Under the pieces are notes generated by a model. The model made no database searches, was not told the DNA's origin, and saw only the letters and a list, made by a program, of their open reading frames with translations. 7,062 nt of DNA from an uncultured Mucilaginibacter sp. GTDB lineage: Bacteria; Bacteroidota; Bacteroidia; Sphingobacteriales; Sphingobacteriaceae. Below are positions 1-5,710 of this stretch, in pieces. Made by a program: the position numbers and the translations under genes. Within the stretch, counting starts at the first letter, position 1, and each line of letters opens with the position of its first letter. The stretch is from the NCBI GenBank assembly GCA_946479225.1, contig CAMLFI010000132.1, forward strand, positions 1 through 7,062. The letters run 5' to 3'.

Positions 1-26
1 AAATCAACGTCAGTATAAAATTTTTC

Positions 27-51
27 AACATCATCGCAAACGATGTAGTTG
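27..51. repeat. Imperfect inverted repeat upstream of the sigma gene
   Basis: CATCG (32-36) and CGATG (41-45) pair perfectly around a CAAA loop. After a two-base mismatch on each side, CAAC (27-30) pairs with GTTG (48-51), giving 9 of 11 paired positions. No T-run follows on the + strand, and the minus-strand side continues into A5 then T4, so it is not a textbook terminator in either direction. It may be the transcript end of a gene lying left of the window, an operator, or chance. Function not assigned. Confidence 0.35.
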
Positions 52-61
52 CTTGATGCCT

Positions 62-80
62 AATTTGGTACTAACCAATT
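62..80. repeat. Short inverted repeat, TTGGT/ACCAA core
   Basis: TTGGT (65-69) and ACCAA (74-78) form a perfect 5-bp inverted repeat around ACTA. With one bulged T the pairing extends to AATT-TGGT against ACCAATT. It lies about 150 bases before the sigma factor start in a non-coding stretch. It could be a small operator or part of the end of an upstream transcript. A short repeat of this size in AT-rich DNA can also arise by chance. Confidence 0.25.
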
Positions 81-110
81 AATGAGCATACCGGTCTGTT
101 AACTAATAAA

Positions 111-142
111 ACTGTCACCATATTTTGGTAACGGTAGTTTTC
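111..142 (+). promoter_or_regulatory. Weak candidate Bacteroidota-type promoter for the sigma/anti-sigma genes
   Basis: TAGTTTTC (135-142) matches the Bacteroidota -7 consensus TAnnTTTG at five of six defined bases. The expected -33 TTTG is only poorly represented, by ACTG (111-114), 20 bases upstream. It would give a leader of roughly 75 bases before the TTG start at 226. A second element, TATTTTGG (121-128), scores similarly at -7 but has no -33 partner. This is the best housekeeping-type promoter I can see by eye, and it is only a suggestion. Confidence 0.2.
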
Positions 143-187
143 CTTTTTTTGGAAATATATAACACGCTGACTAATACGATAAACTAT

Positions 188-216
188 TATAAACCCGGAG
201 ACTTCTCCGTTTTATA
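188..216 (+). promoter_or_regulatory. Hairpin immediately upstream of the sigma factor start codon
   Basis: CGGAGA (196-201) and TCTCCG (204-209) are perfect complements (six-base arms; the sterically realistic stem is five bp with an ACTT loop). With the CC at 194-195 bulged, TATAAA (188-193) can pair with TTTATA (211-216). The stem ends nine bases before the TTG start at 226. The only purine-rich ribosome-site-like run, GGAG (197-200), is buried in the stem and is about 25 bases from the start, too far to serve as a normal ribosome site. It may be a leader hairpin tuning translation of the sigma factor, or a weak terminator (GC stem followed by TTTTATATT) for a transcript from the left. Confidence 0.4.
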
Positions 217-225
217 TTACAAAGC

Positions 226-864
226 TTGAATTATAAAAAAGAGCATATTTTGCCGCTTTGGCAACGTATCTGTTTTAACGATGACGTTAAGGCATTTGAG
301 TCGTTTTACTATTTGTTGTACGATGCACTTGTGCGGTTCAGTATGATGTATGTCCATCAAAGGGAAGAGGCTGAAGAAATAGTAACCAATGTGTTTGTAA
401 AAAGCTGGATAAACCGGAGCAATATGCAACACGTAGAGCGCCCCGATACTTATTTTTTTGTTGCCGTAAAAAATCAATCATTAAATCATCTTAAAAAATA
501 TTCGTCTATTCATGTTGTTCCTGTAGAAGATTCAGGCGATGTAAATTTTATAAACAATGCCGATCCGCAATTTCAACTCGAAAAAAAGGAGTTGCATTTT
601 TACCTGGATAAATCAATAGACGCCCTGCCTCAGCAATGCCGCATCATCTTCAAATTGATAAAAGAAGATGGCCTGAAATATAAAGAGGTAGCAGAAATAT
701 TAAATATATCTCCGCGAACAGTGCAAACCCAATTATTCAGGGCGATGCATAAACTTACCGTTAGTTTGACGGCTTATACTGTGCAGCCTTTGCGCGAGGC
801 AGTTACCACTAATATTGTGTCAGGCATTTTAATGACGCTGACTTTTTCAGAAATATTTTTTTAG
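226..864 (+). CDS. ECF-subfamily RNA polymerase sigma-70 factor (Bacteroides-expansion type)
   Basis: This 212-aa protein is predicted to direct RNA polymerase to the promoter of its linked uptake operon when released by the FecR-like protein encoded next. Sigma region 2 covers about residues 22-90, with the core-binding and -10-recognition helices around REEAEEIVTNVFVKSW (46-61). Sigma region 4 covers about 128-178: LPQQCRIIFKLIKEDGL leads into a helix-turn-helix, YKEVAEILNISPRTVQTQL (152-170). There is no region 3, as expected for an ECF factor. The start is TTG: an in-frame stop sits at 190-192, no ATG lies between it and 226, and the next in-frame ATG (residue 40) would remove much of region 2. 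The C-terminal 17 or so residues (about 196-212) are strongly hydrophobic, an extension beyond region 4. The family assignment is firm. The target promoter is inferred from gene order. Confidence 0.93.
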   Translation: MNYKKEHILPLWQRICFNDDVKAFESFYYLLYDALVRFSMMYVHQREEAEEIVTNVFVKSWINRSNMQHVERPDTYFFVAVKNQSLNHLKKYSSIHVVPVEDSGDVNFINNADPQFQLEKKELHFYLDKSIDALPQQCRIIFKLIKEDGLKYKEVAEILNISPRTVQTQLFRAMHKLTVSLTAYTVQPLREAVTTNIVSGILMTLTFSEIFF

Positions 865-927
865 CCTGTAGGCAATTTCTCTTTTTTTATTGTCCTTACA
901 CTAAATCAGATTGAATTCTTGTTTTAA

Positions 928-2031
928 ATGATAGAACCACGCTTTGTTGAGTTGCTTACAAAGGATTTGACGGAAGAACTAACTTCTGTTGAAAGGGAAG
1001 AACTTGTCCTTTTGTTACAGCAAAGCCCCCTGCATAAAAAGCAAAGCGCTATTATAAAAGAATACTGGAAAAGCGACAAAACCGAATATAGAACAAGCGC
1101 GGCTAACTTCAATAAATTAATGGATACGATCCGTGATACGGAGCAATCTGTTAATGTAAATAGCCAAGTTGATGAGGAAAAAGGGTCATATAGAATCTGG
1201 CGTTCTGCGCTAAAATATGCCGCTGTTTTCATTTTAGGAGCAACCTTGTTTTTGTGGTATTTATCAGGCCAAAACGGTAAGGGAACCGCTATTGCAGAAA
1301 ACTGGCAAAACAAAACCACTGCGCCGCGGGCCAAAGAGCGACTGATTTTACCGGACAGCACAATTGTTACGCTTAACTCGGGTACTACATTAACTTACCC
1401 GCTTTCTTTTGGCAATAAAACCAGGGAAGTATATTTAAATGGCGAAGCTTTTTTTGAAGTTCATAAAGACCGCGAACACCCATTTATTATCCACACAAAA
1501 AAAATGAATGTGAAGGTGCTGGGTACTGTTTTCAATGTCAAATCATACGATAATGCAGCGCAGAGTGAAACATCGCTTATTGAAGGCTCAATAGAAGTAA
1601 CGCTTAATGAAAGGAAGGCTGACCGTATTATACTAAAGCCGAAAGAAAAGTTGATCGTCGAAAATAACTCAGCAACACAAACTTTAATAAATAAACCAAC
1701 CGGCCGTAATATAAAGGCCGTTATAGAGGGAACTACTCAATATTCCCTTACCAATTTAACCTACCTCCCAAATATTGACAGTGCAGCAGTTGAAACCTTA
1801 TGGCTAAAAGACAAGCTGGTGTTTAAAAATGAAGACTTTGAATCTATTGCAGCGGATATGGAACGCTGGTATGGCATTCAGATCGTTTTTGAACACAAGG
1901 AGTTAATGAATTTAAGGTTCACCGGAACATTTGAAAGGAAAACCAACGTTTTGGCGGCGTTTGAATCTTTGCGTACAGCAGAGCACTTTAATTTAAAAAA
2001 GAAAGATTTAAAATTTTACATTTCAAAATAA
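928..2031 (+). CDS. FecR-family anti-sigma factor with C-terminal DUF4974-type domain
   Basis: This 367-aa inner-membrane regulator is predicted to hold the upstream ECF sigma factor inactive and to read the state of the SusC-like transporter through the periplasm. Residues 1-92 form the cytoplasmic sigma-binding part, largely helical and charged. One membrane segment follows at about 94-113 (ALKYAAVFILGATLFLWYLS). The periplasmic FecR domain spans about 137-226, with the hallmark strings LPDSTIVTLNSG (141-152), YLNGEAFFEV (169-178) and VLGTVFNVKSY (197-207). A linker of about 60 residues leads to a DUF4974-like domain at about 291-366, with LWLKDKLVFKNEDF and MERWYGIQI. Such a domain is typical of Bacteroidota FecR proteins paired with SusC-type receptors. 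Length and domain order are normal. The ATG at 928 is 63 bases after the sigma stop, so co-transcription is likely. No clear Shine-Dalgarno is seen, as usual for this phylum. Confidence 0.93.
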   Translation: MIEPRFVELLTKDLTEELTSVEREELVLLLQQSPLHKKQSAIIKEYWKSDKTEYRTSAANFNKLMDTIRDTEQSVNVNSQVDEEKGSYRIWRSALKYAAVFILGATLFLWYLSGQNGKGTAIAENWQNKTTAPRAKERLILPDSTIVTLNSGTTLTYPLSFGNKTREVYLNGEAFFEVHKDREHPFIIHTKKMNVKVLGTVFNVKSYDNAAQSETSLIEGSIEVTLNERKADRIILKPKEKLIVENNSATQTLINKPTGRNIKAVIEGTTQYSLTNLTYLPNIDSAAVETLWLKDKLVFKNEDFESIAADMERWYGIQIVFEHKELMNLRFTGTFERKTNVLAAFESLRTAEHFNLKKKDLKFYISK

Positions 2032-2173
2032 GATGCCTATGAAGAAAGTATGACCTAAAAAAAACGGGACAACCTAATGGTTAGTCCCGCTCCAATAAGA
2101 TGACCAATTATTAGTAACAGCAGATGTTGTTGGCACGGCTACCTGTTGTTATTTCACCTTAATTCCTAAAGTT
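2032..2173 (+). promoter_or_regulatory. Intergenic region expected to hold the ECF-dependent susCD promoter
   Basis: This 142-base gap separates the regulatory pair from the transporter operon and must contain whatever drives susCD. One possible ECF-style -35 core, GTAAC, is at 2114-2118, but I cannot identify a matching -10 with confidence. TTGTTG (2127-2132) followed about 20 bases later by TATTTC (2150-2155) is an even weaker primary-sigma arrangement. The left half carries the minus-oriented hairpin described separately. A six-codon ATG-to-TGA run at 2033-2053 is not considered a gene. The promoter assignment comes from gene order, not from a recognised motif. Confidence 0.4.
2057..2089 (-). 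terminator. Intrinsic terminator-like hairpin oriented against the genes
   Basis: CGGGAC AACC (2065-2074) pairs with GGTT A GTCCCG (2079-2089) around a TAAT loop: ten base pairs with a single bulged A. On the + strand an A8 run (2057-2064) precedes the stem and no T-run follows it. Read on the minus strand this is therefore a GC-rich stem followed by T8, the classic rho-independent layout for a transcript moving right to left. No minus-strand gene is present, so it would end an antisense RNA begun inside or before susC. It might also act as a partial + strand terminator or 3' stabiliser for the sigma/anti-sigma mRNA, whose stop codon is 33 bases upstream. Confidence 0.65.
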
Positions 2174-5100
2174 ATGAAAATATTTATGCACTCGCGGAGT
2201 GTATCGGAAAAATTTTATCTATTTAAGCGTCTGTTAATAATGAAACTGACACTATTTTTTATATTGATTTTTAACATCGGGGCGTTTGCGAATGTTTTTT
2301 CGCAAACCACAATTTCCCTTAATTTAAAGGATGCCGATCTGGACAAAGTGATTGAAACTATCCAAAATAAAAGTAGTTATCGGTTTGTTTATAGCAACTC
2401 AAAAACGCTTACAGACAAAAAGATATCTATAAAGGCGGATAACGCGAACCTTACTGACGTGCTTAACAAAGTATTTAGCGAAATGGGCCTCGTTTACAAG
2501 GAAATTGACAATCAATTGGTATCAATTGCCCGGGCGGATGACATGGCAACTTACAATGCGGGCCCCCAGCAAGGTTTTAGGGTATCCGGTCAGGTTACTG
2601 ACGAGGGTACGGGCGAAACCCTTATTGGTGCCACTGTTAAGGTAAAAGGCACCACCAATGCCGTTGCGGTTGACATTAATGGTAGATTTACATTGGATGT
2701 GCCAAATGCCAATTCAATTTTGGTGGTGCAATTTATTGGTTATACCGACCAGGAAGTGCCGATAGAGGGCAAAAAAGTGCTTGACGTTAAGTTGGCAAAA
2801 GTAACGCGTAACCTGGATGAAGTTGTTGTTACAGGTTTTGGTTTAGGCCAAAGGAAGGCCACACTTTCCGGGGCTGTATCACAAATTAGCGGCGAAGAAC
2901 TATCACACTCAAAGGCAACTTCAGCTTCAGGTGCATTGATAGGTAAAGTGGGTGGGGTTAACTTTAGGCAAACTACCGGCAGGCCGGGGGCAACACCAAC
3001 AATTCGTGTACGTAACTTTGGCGGCGACCCTCTTATTGTTATTGATGGTACAAGGCGTAACATGGATGCCTTTAACGCCCTTGACTATAATGATATTGAA
3101 TCAGTAAACATTCTAAAAGACGGTTCGGCTGCTATTTACGGTTTCGACGCAGAAAACGGTGTAATAGTTGTAGTAACTAAAAAAGGTAAACGCGGCCAAA
3201 AGCCAACTTTCGGTTTTGATACTTATTATGGTACCCAAGCTTATACTAATTTTGCTAAGCCGGGCGATGTAAAAAGTTATATCAAAGGTATAGTACAAAC
3301 CGAAACTTATGGTGACGGTAGACAAAGTGTTCCCAGTAGAACTATAACCCCGGAAATCTATCAGAAATTTATGAATGGCGATCCGGGTTATGAAGGATTT
3401 GACTGGTATAAATATATATATAAAAGTGCGCCACAATACTCGGCAAAACTTTCTGTTTCGGGCGGAACAGAAAACTCAGACTATTATATTAGCGGATCTA
3501 CCTTATCTCAAGGTGTAGCCTTGCGCGACTTTGGTGATGGCTTTAAACGCCAAAATATACAAGCCAATTTTAACGCTAATATTAGCAAGCGTATTAGATT
3601 TGGTATGCAAATGAACGGATACTGGTCAAAACAATCAAATACCAATGTTCCGGGCGATGATTTTGGCTGGCAGGCAGAAGCGCCATATCGTAATTTACCG
3701 GTACTACCGGGGTCAGGTTCGCCGTATTCTAATCCGGTCTCAGGTCCATACGCTAATGGTAATCCGTTGTACCCTGCAGTTACATCTCCTTCTGATTTCG
3801 GATACAGCTATGGTTTAGTAAATCCTGAATTGCAAGGAGTAGAATCAACCACCAGGAGAAATGTTTCAATAAACGGCAACTTAGAAGTAGACATTGTTAC
3901 CGGCTTAAAGGCACGTATGCAGGCCAACTACTCATTCCTGAATGATCAGTTCGATTCGCGTCGTTTATCACCTCAATTATACGCATATAATGCTGCAACA
4001 GGTAACTATGATGCAGATCCATATTCTGCACAACGTAATGTTCAGCATACTTATTCAAATACTGACAACACTTCGCTTATATTTCAGTTGGAGTATCAAA
4101 AGTCTATAGGTAAACACAATTTCAAAGCAACTGCCAGTCAAAGTTTCGAGCAGAGATATGCGCCATCTATATCGATAACAGGTACACCACCGGCTAATAA
4201 TATCGCTTATATACCAAATACACTTACCTATCTTACAGCTTTCAATGATAACATTAGTAACTATGCACCACGTCAGGGTTATATAGTAAATGCAAATTAT
4301 GACTTTGCAGGAAAATATATTATTGAGGGTCATGGACGTTATGATGGTTCATCTGACTATAGACCTGAGAAAAGATGGGGATTCTTCCCAGGCGGGTCAG
4401 TAGCTTATCGTATCTCTCAGGAAGATTTCTGGAAACAAAGCGCGGTACTAAGCATCTTTAACGATTTTAAGATCAGGGCATCATATGGTATTATACCTTT
4501 CAATACCGGAGAAAACTGGTTAACGGGTTATAATTATTCTCAAGGCTCAGCAATACTAAACGGTGCTCAGGTTACCGGTGCACAGGTAAGAGGACCCGGA
4601 TCTACTGCGCTAACCTGGGGAAAAACCTACAATAGTGATATCGGTATTGACATGAGCTTGTTAAATAGCCGCTTAAGTATTACTCTAGATTATTTTAATA
4701 AAACCCGTACAGGTATTCCCGGAAACCGAGGCGTAACTTTACCTGCTTTAGTGGGTTTTCAGGCGGGTGACGAAAACATAAATACAGATAAAAATCGCGG
4801 TGTTGACGGTAACATTTCATGGCGTGACCGTATAGGCGACTTAAGTTATGGCTTTAACGGTAGCTTTAGCTATGGCAGAAGTATAACAGGTTTCCGTTAC
4901 GGAGATCTTTATTCCAGTGACTATAGCAGATTTCGCGGTAATGCCGTAGACAGATTAGGTGGTGGACCATTTCAATTCACAACTACCGGACAATTTCAAA
5001 GCTGGGAACAAATACAGAACTACGGTATTGACCAGGATGGCAAAGGTAACGTTACCCTGCGACCCGGCGATTTTATATTCAAAGATACAAATGGTGATGG

Positions 5101-5698
5101 TGTGATAAACTCCCTTGACCAGGAAAGAGTGACCTATCAAGTAAATGGTGGTCAAAACGGTCAGGGTGTGCCAATATTTGGTTTTGGCTTTGGTTTTAAC
5201 GCGGCCTATAAAGGGTTTGACTTTAGGGTTGATTTTACAGGTGGGTCATTGTTTACGTTTCAACAATCGTCTTCGGGTTTTAGCAGTGCTAATGGCGCCT
5301 ATTTGCGCGAGTGGTTACCAGGCAGAAACACATCACAGTATTTATTTGATAACTCAAGCTATTATTCTGACCCATTTGACAGAAACAGCACTATTATAGT
5401 TGGTAAGTACCCGTTGCTTTTACAAACAAATCCTGCGCCTAATACAAATTTTGATCACAACGGATATCAAACCAACATAACCTATGTTAAAGTACGTAAC
5501 GTAGAAATAGGTTACACCATACCATACGCTGTTTTAAAACCTTTGGGTATATCTAACTTAAAGGTATATGTAACAGGCCAAAACTTGTTCAGTTTTTCAA
5601 ATATGCCTGGCAAATTTGATCCTGAACTTTCAAATGGCAGCGGTGGCGGATTGCCTAACCCAAGGGTTTTAACCGCAGGCGTTAACGTTAAATTCTAA
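2174..5698 (+). CDS. SusC/RagA-family TonB-dependent outer-membrane transporter with STN signalling domain
   Basis: This 1174-aa protein forms the TonB-powered barrel that imports a ligand captured by the SusD-like partner. In order: a signal peptide whose hydrophobic core lies in about 24-38, probably cut near FSQ (42-44); an STN domain at about 46-118, for contact with the FecR-like protein; a carboxypeptidase-regulatory-like beta-sandwich at about 135-208; a TonB-box-like LDEVVVTGFG (214-223); a plug at about 225-340, with DPLIVIDG, DIESVNILKDGSAAIYG and NGVIVVVTKKG; then the barrel to the terminal phenylalanine of AGVNVKF, a typical outer-membrane assembly signal. DTNGDGVINSLD (971-982) is a calcium-loop-like motif common in this family. 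The ATG at 2174 was chosen, but Met23 (ATG at 2240), just before the hydrophobic core, is an equally credible start. STN plus the adjacent sigma/FecR pair predicts ligand-induced expression. The substrate cannot be read from the sequence. Confidence 0.95.
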   Translation: MKIFMHSRSVSEKFYLFKRLLIMKLTLFFILIFNIGAFANVFSQTTISLNLKDADLDKVIETIQNKSSYRFVYSNSKTLTDKKISIKADNANLTDVLNKVFSEMGLVYKEIDNQLVSIARADDMATYNAGPQQGFRVSGQVTDEGTGETLIGATVKVKGTTNAVAVDINGRFTLDVPNANSILVVQFIGYTDQEVPIEGKKVLDVKLAKVTRNLDEVVVTGFGLGQRKATLSGAVSQISGEELSHSKATSASGALIGKVGGVNFRQTTGRPGATPTIRVRNFGGDPLIVIDGTRRNMDAFNALDYNDIESVNILKDGSAAIYGFDAENGVIVVVTKKGKRGQKPTFGFDTYYGTQAYTNFAKPGDVKSYIKGIVQTETYGDGRQSVPSRTITPEIYQKFMNGDPGYEGFDWYKYIYKSAPQYSAKLSVSGGTENSDYYISGSTLSQGVALRDFGDGFKRQNIQANFNANISKRIRFGMQMNGYWSKQSNTNVPGDDFGWQAEAPYRNLPVLPGSGSPYSNPVSGPYANGNPLYPAVTSPSDFGYSYGLVNPELQGVESTTRRNVSINGNLEVDIVTGLKARMQANYSFLNDQFDSRRLSPQLYAYNAATGNYDADPYSAQRNVQHTYSNTDNTSLIFQLEYQKSIGKHNFKATASQSFEQRYAPSISITGTPPANNIAYIPNTLTYLTAFNDNISNYAPRQGYIVNANYDFAGKYIIEGHGRYDGSSDYRPEKRWGFFPGGSVAYRISQEDFWKQSAVLSIFNDFKIRASYGIIPFNTGENWLTGYNYSQGSAILNGAQVTGAQVRGPGSTALTWGKTYNSDIGIDMSLLNSRLSITLDYFNKTRTGIPGNRGVTLPALVGFQAGDENINTDKNRGVDGNISWRDRIGDLSYGFNGSFSYGRSITGFRYGDLYSSDYSRFRGNAVDRLGGGPFQFTTTGQFQSWEQIQNYGIDQDGKGNVTLRPGDFIFKDTNGDGVINSLDQERVTYQVNGGQNGQGVPIFGFGFGFNAAYKGFDFRVDFTGGSLFTFQQSSSGFSSANGAYLREWLPGRNTSQYLFDNSSYYSDPFDRNSTIIVGKYPLLLQTNPAPNTNFDHNGYQTNITYVKVRNVEIGYTIPYAVLKPLGISNLKVYVTGQNLFSFSNMPGKFDPELSNGSGGGLPNPRVLTAGVNVKF
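2284..2307. repeat. Perfect 9-bp inverted repeat in the susC signal-peptide coding region
   Basis: GTTTGCGAA (2284-2292) and TTCGCAAAC (2299-2307) are perfect complements around a six-base TGTTTT loop. The repeat covers codons for about residues 37-45, the end of the signal peptide and the probable cleavage site. In susC mRNA it would be a stable stem about 110 bases after the first ATG. It may be an RNA-level control point, part of an antisense RNA, or a by-product of the coding sequence. Confidence 0.55.
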
Positions 5699-5710
5699 AA
5701 TATAAGAACC

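Noticed and set aside
3..56. Short open frame at the left edge ending in TGA (INVSIKFFNIIANDVVA), possibly the end of an upstream gene
   Set aside because: Seventeen codons without family features, and another frame is open to position 82. Too short to support a partial gene.
864..888. GCCT-GT-AGGC followed by T7 between the sigma and anti-sigma genes, as a possible terminator
   Set aside because: The stem is only four bp with a two-base loop, which is sterically poor, and the T-run starts nine bases after it. Not a credible terminator.
924..1361. 145-codon open frame on the minus strand
   Set aside because: It lies opposite the FecR-like gene, whose domains are clear in the + frame. The minus translation has no recognisable family and looks like a complement shadow.
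2033..2053. Six-codon ATG-to-TGA mini-frame after the anti-sigma stop
   Set aside because: No ribosome-site evidence, and too short to distinguish from chance.
3113..3436. 107-codon minus-strand open frame, with a similar one at 2740-3063
   Set aside because: Both are fully inside the susC plug and early barrel coding region and show no domain signature. They are shadows of a long real gene.
5045..5056. 12-base perfect palindrome GGTAAC-GTTACC inside susC
   Set aside because: About one or two perfect 12-base palindromes are expected by chance in 7 kb. It lies in barrel coding sequence with no supporting context.
5145..5399. 84-codon + strand open frame in another frame of susC
   Set aside because: It is internal to the barrel coding sequence. 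The main frame is uninterrupted and continues to a proper C-terminal phenylalanine.
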